Source: JBCBDX01 sp039822005 (GTDB lineage Bacteria > Pseudomonadota > Alphaproteobacteria > Rhizobiales > Rhizobiaceae). Taken from it: 64,000 nt of DNA. The notes under the pieces were generated by a model that was given only the letters and a program-made list of their open reading frames with translations, was not told the origin of the DNA and did not search any database. Each line of letters begins with the position of its first letter. Position 1 is the first letter of the stretch. Location of the stretch: positions 62,001-126,000 of the forward strand of contig JBCBMZ010000001.1 in the NCBI GenBank assembly GCA_039822005.1. The letters are read 5' to 3'. Below are positions 42,724 to 50,649 of the stretch, in pieces. The translations under genes and the position numbers were made by a program.

Positions 42724-43297
42724 GGTAATTACCGATTTCCAACCAACTGAGATGAACATGGCACTGCCCCATCAGTTTCGTACGCATCGGTTTTGAAATT
42801 GCGCCCAACTGGGCAGCGAGGCCGGAGTTAGGTGAGCCCAAAAGGTCGGGGGTTGCTTTATTGAAATTTGCGTAGCTGCGGCCTGGTATCAGGCAAGACA
42901 GGCTATCAACGCTCCGACCAAACAAAGCGCGTAAAGCGAAAAGTGCCCAGGTATGATGCTCATTTCCATGGTTCTTTCGTTGTTGAGTTTCCGTTCTGAA
43001 AACGAATTTAGGCGGGAATTGTGGCAATGTATTTCGGCCAGTTGCAGCGTTACATGTTTTTGCGACGGCCCGAATAAAGGCGGCATTGTGCGCGCCAACC
43101 TTTCCATTGCGGCAAAACGCCATTTTTTCAACAAATTGGCTTGTAGGCTGCCACAAAGCGGCAAACTGGCGGGTCAGCTATGATTAGACTTGGTCCGCCA
43201 AGGGTGGTAAAAATAGAGATGTGGTTGGCTGGTGCTTTCGAGGCCCTAAACTTGGTACTGCTACCGGACAGGCAAGACCGACAGGAAGAAATAACTT
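42724..43297. other. 574-base intergenic region before the AraC regulator
   Basis: The largest gap in the window. I find no tRNA, repeat or clear terminator. On the minus strand a 26-codon frame (ending at 42889) encodes a short hydrophobic peptide beginning MEMSIIPGHFSLYALC; it has no convincing ribosome-binding site and is only noted. The right end carries the AGGAAG site of the AraC gene. The promoter of that gene must lie here but no element is convincing. Confidence 0.5.
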
Positions 43298-44254
43298 ATG
43301 TCTATGTCGAATCGGAACCTAGGCAAAACCCCTGATAGTAATGGTCCCCAGGGAGGTTTGGGGATCGATGATCTTTTGGCAGATCATGAAAAGCGGTATG
43401 GCGATTCGCCAGGCCGGATCATGAGCGCCGCGAAGAGCGGCGTGCATGTCGTCGAAACACGCTCGTCAATTCAGTCTTTTTATGCGCCCAGCTGTGATTT
43501 TCATCGCATTAATTTCCAGCTGACCGGCCGGATAACGGTAGCAGAATTTTCGCTAAATCGGCGCACCAATAGCAGGCCTGGACACTTGGTAACGGGTGGA
43601 TTTGGCTTCATCCCCAGTGGCACGGGTGTCAAGGTCCACATAGATGGTGACCCGTTCCATGTGCTTCAGGTCATGATCCCTAGAACCTTGATGCAGCGAT
43701 CGCTCGATACATTGACGGGAAAACCGGAAGCCGAGGAAACGATGTTGGGCCATGTCGGATCAGCGGGTCCGAACCTGGTGCGAATTAGTGAATTGCTCAA
43801 GCATGAGTACACTCAACCGACGCCCGGCAGTGCGGTAATGCTGGACAGCATCGCAGAGATGCTATGCATAGAATTATCGCGAAACTTCACGGGTCAGTCA
43901 AAAAGCTCCGCTAAGCACGGTGCTTTCTCTCAAGACGAATTGCTCCGGATAGGTGACTTGATGGAAGAGGCTGTGTGCGGCGAAATGGGTATTGGCGATA
44001 TTGCTGAAGCACTCGATATCTCACCCTGCAAGCTTTCACGCAGCTTCAAAAATCATTTCAGCGAGACACCGCGCGAACAATTGTTGAGATTGCGGTTGGA
44101 ACGCGCCAGAGAGATCCTGGCTACGAAGTACACTCCGCTCGTCGAGGTGGCTTTATTGTGTGGTTTTTCCTCCCAAAGCCATATGACAACAGCTTTTACC
44201 AATCATTTTGGCATTTCTCCGGCCCGCTACCGCTCTGAAGCATTCATGAGCTAA
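43298..44254 (+). CDS. AraC-family transcriptional regulator
   Basis: A 318-residue regulator with an N-terminal ligand-binding domain of cupin type (about residues 45-200) and a C-terminal double helix-turn-helix (about 215-312): MGIGDIAEALDISPCKLSRSFKNHF for the first and LVEVALLCGFSSQSHMTTAFTNHFGISPARYR for the second, with the family signature. The ligand and target are unknown; no enzyme operon lies next to it. An AGGAAG site precedes the ATG. It stands between infC and the methyltransferase, in an otherwise conserved translation region. Confidence 0.88.
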   Translation: MSMSNRNLGKTPDSNGPQGGLGIDDLLADHEKRYGDSPGRIMSAAKSGVHVVETRSSIQSFYAPSCDFHRINFQLTGRITVAEFSLNRRTNSRPGHLVTGGFGFIPSGTGVKVHIDGDPFHVLQVMIPRTLMQRSLDTLTGKPEAEETMLGHVGSAGPNLVRISELLKHEYTQPTPGSAVMLDSIAEMLCIELSRNFTGQSKSSAKHGAFSQDELLRIGDLMEEAVCGEMGIGDIAEALDISPCKLSRSFKNHFSETPREQLLRLRLERAREILATKYTPLVEVALLCGFSSQSHMTTAFTNHFGISPARYRSEAFMS

Positions 44255-44321
44255 AGCCATGCGGTCGGTTTCGAATGCGGAACGCTGATGGTCACTGATC
44301 GGATTTTGGTGGTCCACCATT

Positions 44322-44346
44322 AAAAGAGCGGGCCAATTGGCCCGCT
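44322..44346 (-). terminator. Intrinsic terminator of infC
   Basis: A perfect inverted repeat AGCGGGCC-AATT-GGCCCGCT (44327-44346). On the minus strand it is followed by TCTTTTA, so it ends infC transcription, 29 bases after its stop. It also lies 72 bases after the convergent AraC gene and may serve both. Confidence 0.85.
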
Positions 44347-44375
44347 TCCTTCAAAGACTGAACTGACAGCCGAGC

Positions 44376-44912
44376 TTATTTTGGGGCGAGAACCATCATC
44401 ATTTGACGGCCCTCGAGTTTGGGCTCGGCTTCTACCTTTGAGATATCTTGTACGTCTTCTTTCACGCGTTTGAGCAACTCCATGCCCAATTGCTGGTGCG
44501 CCATTTCGCGGCCTCGGAAGCGCAAGGTCACCTTTACCTTGTCTCCGGCTTCAAAAAATCGGTGTACGGCCTTCATTTTCACATCATAATCATGTGTGTC
44601 GATGTTCGGGCGCATTTTGACTTCTTTGACCTCAACGGTCTTCTGCTTTTTGCGCGCCGCGGCCTGCTTCTTCTGCTGTTCATATTTCAACTTGCCAAGA
44701 TCAAGAATCTTGGCGACAGGCGGCTTGGCATTTGGAGAGATGAGAACGAGATCGAGACTGGATTCCTCCGCCAAGCGAAGGGCGTCTCTTGTATCGACAA
44801 CACCCTGATTATCACCATCGGCTGTAATGAGCTGAACCTGAGGTTCGCGAATGTCGCGGTTTGCAGGTGGGCCGGATTTTTGTGGTGGGGGTGCTCTGAA
44901 TGGACGGCGAAT
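44376..44912 (-). CDS. infC: Translation initiation factor IF-3 (ATT start codon)
   Basis: IF-3 keeps the 30S subunit free and checks start-codon pairing. The 178-residue protein begins IRRPFRAPPPQKSG, then NRDIREPQVQLITADGDNQGVV at the N-terminal domain, LRLAEESSLDLVLISPNAKPPVAKILDLGKLKYEQQKK, and the C-terminal half RPNIDTHDYDVKMKAVHRFFEAGDKVKVTLRFRGREMAH. There is no ATG upstream of the core; the start is ATT at 44910-44912 with AGGAG ahead, the rare start that lets IF-3 repress its own translation in E. coli. It is divergent from the hydrolase gene. Confidence 0.95.
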   Translation of the reverse strand: MRRPFRAPPPQKSGPPANRDIREPQVQLITADGDNQGVVDTRDALRLAEESSLDLVLISPNAKPPVAKILDLGKLKYEQQKKQAAARKKQKTVEVKEVKMRPNIDTHDYDVKMKAVHRFFEAGDKVKVTLRFRGREMAHQQLGMELLKRVKEDVQDISKVEAEPKLEGRQMMMVLAPK

Positions 44913-44921
44913 GGTCGTTAA

Positions 44922-44926
44922 CTCCT
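44922..44926 (-). promoter_or_regulatory. Ribosome-binding site deciding the infC ATT start
   Basis: AGGAG on the minus strand lies nine bases before the ATT at 44910-44912. No ATG, GTG or TTG in the infC frame is placed as well; the first in-frame TTG is 46 codons inside the protein, which would remove the N-terminal domain. Confidence 0.8.
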
Positions 44927-45044
44927 GTGTGGTTTCGTCGCAGGCTATGTCGGGATTGCCCGCACAGTGTCAATAGCATGTCCGCTTGAATAAATCATCA
45001 ATTTCCGTGACATCAGCCCATAACACACCAAAAGGGAGCCAAAC

Positions 45045-45824
45045 ATGGTGGCATTCAGTCAAAAGTTGACGGTTGGAGAGGCCGAAATTGTAATCAACAA
45101 GCTGGAAGGTGCTGCGCCTGGCCTTTTTTGGTTGGGCGGCTACCGTTCTGACATGTCGGGTACCAAGGCCCTTCGAATGGAGGCGCTGGCAAGCGACAAT
45201 GGGCTGCAATCCACGCGATTTGACTATTCCGGCCATGGACAAAGCGGCGGCGATTTTCTGGACGGCACGATTTCCAAGTGGCTGAGCGAAGCCATGGCGG
45301 TGTTCAATAAAGCCGCTGAAAGCGGCCCGCAAATTCTCATTGGTTCGTCCATGGGCGCCTGGATCGCCTTGCGTATGGCGCAGGAATTGAACCGAGGCAG
45401 CGGGAAAAGTCCGATAGTTGGCATGCTGCTTTTAGCGCCTGCGCCGGACTTCACCGTCGAACTCATGGAGCCCGAACTGACGAGCGAACAAAAGGCGGAT
45501 TTGGACGAGAAAGGATTTTTTGAAGAGCCCACACCTTATGGCCCCGAACCTAACCGCTTCACAAAGGCACTTTTTGAAGATGGCCGTCTCAATCGGGTGA
45601 TGACCGGGCCGATTGACACTTTTTGTCCGGTTCACATCATCCAAGGCAAAGCGGATCCCGATGTGCCGTGGCAGCATGCTCAAAGGCTGTTTGAGCTTTT
45701 GTCCAAAGATGATGCCTCTCTTTCTTACGTGAGCGATGGCGACCATCGTTTGTCACGCAACGAAGACTTGGATCTGATTGCCAAAAGCACACTTTTGCTC
45801 GTCGAGCAGGTCGGCCACGTATGA
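45045..45824 (+). CDS. Alpha/beta hydrolase
   Basis: A 259-residue hydrolase with the alpha/beta fold. The nucleophile elbow is GSSMGAW (Ser near residue 104), RFDYSGHGQSGGD is the strand-turn before it, and GKADPDVPW with DGDHRLS near the C-terminus hold the Asp and His of the triad. It resembles ABHD10-type esterases; the substrate is unknown. A GGGAG site precedes the ATG. It is divergent from infC and is followed by a possible microprotein gene and a terminator. Confidence 0.85.
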   Translation: MVAFSQKLTVGEAEIVINKLEGAAPGLFWLGGYRSDMSGTKALRMEALASDNGLQSTRFDYSGHGQSGGDFLDGTISKWLSEAMAVFNKAAESGPQILIGSSMGAWIALRMAQELNRGSGKSPIVGMLLLAPAPDFTVELMEPELTSEQKADLDEKGFFEEPTPYGPEPNRFTKALFEDGRLNRVMTGPIDTFCPVHIIQGKADPDVPWQHAQRLFELLSKDDASLSYVSDGDHRLSRNEDLDLIAKSTLLLVEQVGHV

Positions 45825-45839
45825 TTACTAAAATTTAAG

Positions 45840-45968
45840 ATGCCAGAAAGCGCTTATTCTGCAATAGTTTACGCAACAGCTTCCAAGGTGCTGCTTGCAA
45901 CGGTGATAATCGCCACCACTTTGGCCATAGACGTAAGTTCTAAATGGATACAGCAAGAAACAAACTGA
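45840..45968 (+). CDS. Possible 42-residue membrane microprotein
   Basis: A 43-codon frame starts 15 bases after the hydrolase stop and ends 34 bases before a strong terminator. The peptide has a short charged-polar start (MPESAYSAIVYATASK), a hydrophobic stretch (VLLATVIIATTLAI, about residues 17-30) and a polar tail (DVSSKWIQQETN), as expected for a small single-span protein. The ribosome-binding site is weak, and no family is known to me. Confidence 0.35.
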   Translation: MPESAYSAIVYATASKVLLATVIIATTLAIDVSSKWIQQETN

Positions 45969-46002
45969 ACGCAGCCTGTTTCCTCGTTCGGGCGCGTGTT
46001 TG

Positions 46003-46040
46003 AAAGACCGGGTTACCTCGCGCCCGGTCTTTCTTTTTTG
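46003..46040 (+). terminator. Intrinsic terminator after the hydrolase unit
   Basis: Arms AAAGACCGGG (46003-46012) and CCCGGTCTTT (46023-46032) are perfectly complementary over ten bases, with a ten-base loop and then TTTTTT at 46034-46039. It ends the hydrolase unit. It also shows that the upstream part of the next open frame, which begins in this hairpin, is not the true start. Confidence 0.92.
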
Positions 46041-46068
46041 TTTTCCGAGAATCGTCTACACGGGTTCC

Positions 46069-46812
46069 ATGGTTTTCGCTTTTGCCAGAAACAGCGCAAC
46101 TGCGCCTTTCCCGCAAGAATTGTCTGTGGCGGGGCGCACCGTCGGCGTCACCGTGCGTCAGAACCCACGTGCCAAACGCCTCACAATGCGCGTGCAGCCT
46201 GGCAATCGCGGCATCTCGATTACAGTGCCTATCGGGGCTTCGGCACGGAGCGTCAATGACTTCATTAAGCGCAATGCCGGTTGGCTGGAAACACAAATCG
46301 CCAAAAAGCCGGACCGACCGCAGGTCCGCGCCGGGATCAAGCTACCGGTCCGAGGCATCAACCACCTGATCATCCATGAGACTGGACGCGGCGTCACGGA
46401 TATTCGGGAGGTCGATGAAGGCCCGCAACTGGTTGTTCGAGGCGAGGAACGCTTTTTGCCACGACGCGTTGCAGATTTCCTCAAAAATGAAGCCAAGCGC
46501 GACATTGATGCTCTGGTGGCACACCATGCGGACAAAGTGGGTCGGAAGGTCAAGTCAGTGCGCTATCGCGACACGACGAGCCGCTGGGGATCGTGTACAT
46601 CTGACGGCGCGCTTTCTTTTTCATGGCGCATCATGATGGCCCCGCCGTCGGTGATCAACTATCTGGTTGCCCATGAATGTGCCCATCTGCGCGAAATGAA
46701 CCACGGCCCGAAATTTTGGGCGCTGTGCGAGGAATTGTGCCCAGACACCAAACGGTGCAAACAGTGGCTCAAACGTAACGGCAACAAACTGCAGGCGATT
46801 GAGTTTAGTTGA
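46069..46812 (+). CDS. YgjP-like (DUF45) metal-dependent hydrolase
   Basis: A 247-residue protein of the YgjP/DUF45 family. The zinc motif is HECAHLREMNHGPKFWAL (near residue 202), preceded by SRWGSCTSDGALSFSWRIMMAPPSVINYLVAHE, both diagnostic. The first half has the RLTMRVQPGNRGISITVP strand typical of the family. The function of these SprT-related proteins is not settled, though a peptidase is expected. The ATG at 46069 is chosen because a terminator occupies the earlier start. It leads 27 bases into trpF. Confidence 0.88.
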   Translation: MVFAFARNSATAPFPQELSVAGRTVGVTVRQNPRAKRLTMRVQPGNRGISITVPIGASARSVNDFIKRNAGWLETQIAKKPDRPQVRAGIKLPVRGINHLIIHETGRGVTDIREVDEGPQLVVRGEERFLPRRVADFLKNEAKRDIDALVAHHADKVGRKVKSVRYRDTTSRWGSCTSDGALSFSWRIMMAPPSVINYLVAHECAHLREMNHGPKFWALCEELCPDTKRCKQWLKRNGNKLQAIEFS

Positions 46813-46839
46813 TCATCTGATGAGTCAGAGTTTTTGACC

Positions 46840-47475
46840 ATGGACATAAAAATCTGCGGGCTTTCAACGATGGAAACCGTCAGCGCGGTCGCTGAAAGTG
46901 GCGGCACGCATGCTGGTTTCATCTTCTTTGAAAAATCACCACGCAATGTCTCGGTCGCGCTGGCAGCCGATCTTATGGCCCATGCCGAGCGTTTGGGTTT
47001 AAAGACCGTGGCGGTCACGGTTGATGCAGGCGATGCGTTTCTCGATGAGGTTGTCGCTATCGCAAAACCGCAAATCTTGCAGCTTCATGGGAAGGAAAGT
47101 CCAAAAAGGGTCAGTGAGGTGAAAGCCCGCCATTCACGTGAAACATGGAAAGCGTTGTCAATTTCCAAAATCGACGATTTGCCCAAGCTCGACCCTTACC
47201 GCGGCATCGCGGATCGTTTCTTGCTCGATGCGAAACCTCCCAAAGGGTCAGAACTGCCGGGCGGCAATGCCGTGTCCTTTGACTGGACGATCCTGTCCAA
47301 AATGCGCGCGGGCACCGACTATTTGCTGTCGGGTGGTGTCGATGCCGGCAATGTCGGTGATGCCTTGCGCGCGGGCGCGCCCGCGCTCGATCTTTCATCC
47401 GGCGTTGAAAGCGAACCGGGTGTAAAAAATATCGGAAAAATCACCGCATTCTTCAAAGCGGCCTGCGCGGCTTGA
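46840..47475 (+). CDS. trpF: Phosphoribosylanthranilate isomerase
   Basis: TrpF rearranges phosphoribosylanthranilate to CdRP in tryptophan synthesis. The 211-residue TIM barrel has KICGLSTMETVSAV at the start (catalytic Cys), HAGFIFFEKSPRNVS, the ILQLHGKESP strand, LLDAKPP with the catalytic Asp, and SGGVDAGNVGDAL for phosphate binding near the end. The ATG at 46840 is chosen over a TTG two codons upstream. It is the first gene of the trpF-trpB-trpA-accD-folC run. Confidence 0.94.
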   Translation: MDIKICGLSTMETVSAVAESGGTHAGFIFFEKSPRNVSVALAADLMAHAERLGLKTVAVTVDAGDAFLDEVVAIAKPQILQLHGKESPKRVSEVKARHSRETWKALSISKIDDLPKLDPYRGIADRFLLDAKPPKGSELPGGNAVSFDWTILSKMRAGTDYLLSGGVDAGNVGDALRAGAPALDLSSGVESEPGVKNIGKITAFFKAACAA

Positions 47476-47539
47476 TCGCACATTGCTCTTGAGGCGCGGC
47501 CACGCTACACCGCCTTTTCGCATGTGAGGGAGTTAACTC

Positions 47540-48760
47540 GTGAACCAGGTTTTGCCACCCAATTCTTTCCGTACCGGGCCGGACGAAAACGGCATGTTCG
47601 GTATTTTTGGCGGGCGTTTTGTCGCCGAAACGCTGATGCCTCTGATCCTTGATCTGCAGGAGGAATGGGAGAAGGCGAAAACCGATCCGGAATTCCAGGC
47701 CGAACTCGCGCACTTGAACAAGCATTATACCGGTCGGCCATCGCCGATCTACTTTGCCGAACGGTTGACCGAGCATTTGGGCGGCGCAAAAATCTACTTC
47801 AAACGCGATGAGCTCAACCACACTGGCTCACACAAGATCAACAATTGCCTCGGTCAGATTTTGCTCGCCAAGCGCATGGGTAAATCGCGCATCATCGCGG
47901 AAACCGGCGCCGGCCAGCATGGGGTGGCATCGGCAACGGTCGCCGCGCGCTTTGGTTTCCCCTGTCATGTTTACATGGGTGCCACCGACATGGACCGGCA
48001 GGCGCCAAACGTTTTCCGTATGAAGCTGTTGGGCGCGGAAATAACAGCTGTCACCTCCGGCAATGGCACGCTCAAAGATGCCATGAACGAGGCGCTGCGT
48101 GATTGGGTCACCAATGTGGAAAACACCTACTATCTGATCGGCACCGCGGCAGGCCCCCACCCGTATCCGGAGATGGTGCGGGAGTTCCAATCAGTTATCG
48201 GAACTGAAACCAAAGAACAGCTGATGGAGGTTGAGGGTCGCATGCCCGATATGATCATCGCGGCGGTCGGCGGTGGGTCCAATGCGATTGGCCTGTTCCA
48301 CCCGTTCCTAGATGATAAGGATGTGCAGATCGTGGGCGTTGAAGCAGGCGGTAAGGGATTGAATTCCGATGAGCACTGCGCGTCTCTGACCGCGGGTTCG
48401 CCTGGTGTGCTACATGGCAACCGCACCTATCTTTTGCAGGATGGCGATGGCCAGATCGAAGAGGGTCACTCTATTTCAGCGGGCCTTGATTATCCCGGGA
48501 TCGGCCCGGAGCACTCCTACCTGAAAGACACCGGCCGCGTGGAGTATGTGCCCTGCATGGACGATGCAGCGCTGGAGGCGTTCCAGTTGCTGTGTCGCAT
48601 AGAAGGCATTATTCCGGCGCTCGAACCCAGCCATGCGCTGGCCGAAGTCGTTAAACGCGCCCCGACCATGGGCAAGGACCAGATCATCGTGATGAATTTG
48701 TGCGGCCGGGGCGACAAGGACGTTTTCACGGTCGGCAAGATTTTAGGGCATGAGATGTAA
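47540..48760 (+). CDS. trpB: Tryptophan synthase beta chain
   Basis: TrpB joins indole and serine using PLP. The 406-residue protein has the substrate domain FGIFGGRFVAETLMPLI, the PLP-lysine motif KRDELNHTGSHKINNCLGQ (Lys near residue 96), the ETGAGQHGVASATVAARFG block, and GGGSNAIGLFHPF as the phosphate-binding loop. Length is normal. It overlaps no gene but trpA begins five bases after its stop. Confidence 0.97.
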   Translation: MNQVLPPNSFRTGPDENGMFGIFGGRFVAETLMPLILDLQEEWEKAKTDPEFQAELAHLNKHYTGRPSPIYFAERLTEHLGGAKIYFKRDELNHTGSHKINNCLGQILLAKRMGKSRIIAETGAGQHGVASATVAARFGFPCHVYMGATDMDRQAPNVFRMKLLGAEITAVTSGNGTLKDAMNEALRDWVTNVENTYYLIGTAAGPHPYPEMVREFQSVIGTETKEQLMEVEGRMPDMIIAAVGGGSNAIGLFHPFLDDKDVQIVGVEAGGKGLNSDEHCASLTAGSPGVLHGNRTYLLQDGDGQIEEGHSISAGLDYPGIGPEHSYLKDTGRVEYVPCMDDAALEAFQLLCRIEGIIPALEPSHALAEVVKRAPTMGKDQIIVMNLCGRGDKDVFTVGKILGHEM

Positions 48761-48765
48761 TCACC

Positions 48766-49605
48766 ATGACCAACCGCTTCGACACCCTCTTTGCACGCCT
48801 CGCCGATGACAACCGTCCGGCGCTTGTCACCTATTTTATGGGCGGTGATCCCGACATGGAAACGTCGTTGGATATCATGAAAGCGCTGCCGGAAGCCGGT
48901 GCCGACATTATCGAACTCGGCATGCCTTTTTCTGACCCGATGGCTGACGGCCCGGCGATCCAGATGGCCGGTCAACGGGCACTCAAAGGCGGTATGACGC
49001 TGGCCAAAACGCTCGCCATGGCCAAAGCCTTTCGGGAGACAGACGCGGATACTCCGATTGTGCTCATGGGCTATTACAACCCGATCTACATTTATGGTGT
49101 CGACAAGTTTTTGGTAGATGCCAAAGCATCGGGCATCGACGGCTTGATCGTCGTCGACCTTCCGCCGGAGATGGACAATGAATTGTGCATCCCGGCTCTG
49201 TCGCAAGGCGTTTCGTTTATTCGTCTGGCAACGCCAACAACCGATGACAAACGCCTGCCCGCCGTACTCGAAAATACGTCGGGTTTTGTCTACTATGTCT
49301 CCATGACGGGGATTACCGGGTCGGCTATTGCCAATACCGATGCGGTCGCTGAGGCTGTCAACCGGATCAAAGGCCATACAGATCTGCCGGTCTGCGTGGG
49401 ATTTGGGGTCAAAACGGCGCAGCAAGCAGCGACCATCGGGCGCGATGCGGATGGGGTGGTTGTGGGCACCGCCATCGTCAATGCGGTGGCAACATCGCTC
49501 GATCAAGAGGGCCGGGCAACCGGAGACACCGTCAACGCAGTTTCCACCTTTGTGGCTGGTTTGGCGCAAGGTGTGCGCGTGGCGCGTCTTGAAGCTGCCG
49601 AATAG
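48766..49605 (+). CDS. trpA: Tryptophan synthase alpha chain
   Basis: TrpA cleaves indole-3-glycerol phosphate and channels indole to TrpB. The 279-residue TIM barrel has the LVTYFMGGDPDMETSLDIM start, the catalytic Glu and Asp in DIIELGMPFSDPMADGP near residues 46-62, VLMGYYNPIYIYG, and the phosphate-binding VGFGVKTAQQAA near residue 213. It follows trpB by five bases and accD follows after 33. Confidence 0.97.
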   Translation: MTNRFDTLFARLADDNRPALVTYFMGGDPDMETSLDIMKALPEAGADIIELGMPFSDPMADGPAIQMAGQRALKGGMTLAKTLAMAKAFRETDADTPIVLMGYYNPIYIYGVDKFLVDAKASGIDGLIVVDLPPEMDNELCIPALSQGVSFIRLATPTTDDKRLPAVLENTSGFVYYVSMTGITGSAIANTDAVAEAVNRIKGHTDLPVCVGFGVKTAQQAATIGRDADGVVVGTAIVNAVATSLDQEGRATGDTVNAVSTFVAGLAQGVRVARLEAAE

Positions 49606-49638
49606 TCCCGCCACATAGAGAAAAACGGGAATTCTTAT

Positions 49639-50640
49639 ATGAACTGGATCACTGACTATGTGCGCCCGCGTCTAGATACGCTCATGGGGCGCCGCGAAAC
49701 GCCTGAAAACCTCTGGATTAAATGTCCGGAAACTGGTGAAATGGTGTTTCACCGCGATGTGGAAGATAATCAGTGGGTGATCCCCGGTTCCGGTTACCAC
49801 ATGAAAATTCCCGCCATGCAGCGGCTGGCTCATTTTTATGATGACGGCGATTTTCAGGTCATCGCAAATCCGGAAGTTGCACAGGATCCGCTCAAGTTTC
49901 GCGACCAGAAGAAATATGCCGACCGATTGCGTGAAAACCGCCAGAAGACGGGATTGGAGGATTCCATCATCAACGCCACTGGCAAGCTTGAAGACATGGA
50001 AGTCGTCACAACGCTGCATGATTTTGCCTTTATGGGTGGCTCGCTCGGCATGGCAGCAGGCGAGGCCATTATCAAAGGCTTCGAAACGGCCATTGAAAAG
50101 AATTGCCCGATGATCTTGTTTGCTCAGTCAGGTGGTGCGCGCATGCAAGAGGGTATTCTGTCCCTGATGCAGTTGCCCCGAACTACTGTCGCCGTGGAAA
50201 TGCTAAAAGAAGCGGGATTGCCTTACATCGTTGTGCTCACCAACCCGACGACCGGCGGCGTTTCAGCATCCTACGCAATGCTCGGTGACATCCATATAGC
50301 TGAACCCGGTTCGGTCATCGGTTTTGCCGGCGCTCGCGTGATCGAGCAAACAATCCGCGAGAAGCTGCCGGAAGGGTTCCAACGCGCTGAATATTTGCTC
50401 GACCATGGCATGGTTGACATGGTGGTGCCACGCCAGGAATTGCGACCAACCATAGCGCGCCTGTTGCGCATGCTTTTGGACAAACCTGCGGAGAAGATGG
50501 TGACGGAAGAAGTCGACAGCGAAGATGAGGTTGTTGAAAGCGAGACAAATGGTGCCTTGCTGGTAGAATTTGCACAAGAGCCGGGAACCACGCCATCCAC
50601 CAGTGAAGATGGTGGCCAAAAACCGTCTCCCAGCTTTTAA
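49639..50640 (+). CDS. accD: Acetyl-CoA carboxylase carboxyltransferase beta subunit
   Basis: AccD with AccA transfers CO2 from biotin to acetyl-CoA, the first step of fatty-acid synthesis. The 333-residue protein has the crotonase-like core VTTLHDFAFMGGSLGMAAGEAI and IALFAQSGGARMQEGI-type loop (LFAQSGGARMQEGILSLMQL), plus GGVSASYAMLGDIHIAEPGSVIGFAGARVIEQTI. The N-terminal zinc ribbon of E. coli AccD keeps only one of its four Cys (IKCPETGEMVFHRDVEDNQWVIPGSGYHM), a loss also known in other alphaproteobacteria. The C-terminal tail is acidic. It leads nine bases into folC. Confidence 0.95.
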   Translation: MNWITDYVRPRLDTLMGRRETPENLWIKCPETGEMVFHRDVEDNQWVIPGSGYHMKIPAMQRLAHFYDDGDFQVIANPEVAQDPLKFRDQKKYADRLRENRQKTGLEDSIINATGKLEDMEVVTTLHDFAFMGGSLGMAAGEAIIKGFETAIEKNCPMILFAQSGGARMQEGILSLMQLPRTTVAVEMLKEAGLPYIVVLTNPTTGGVSASYAMLGDIHIAEPGSVIGFAGARVIEQTIREKLPEGFQRAEYLLDHGMVDMVVPRQELRPTIARLLRMLLDKPAEKMVTEEVDSEDEVVESETNGALLVEFAQEPGTTPSTSEDGGQKPSPSF

Positions 50641-50649
50641 TTTTAAAAC

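Noticed and set aside
42674..43156. 160-codon minus-strand frame in the gap after the methyltransferase
   Set aside because: No start signal or known motif, overlaps the methyltransferase end, and looks like non-coding sequence.
48517..49614. 365-codon open frame opposite trpA
   Set aside because: Antisense to trpA; no ribosome-binding site or family motif.
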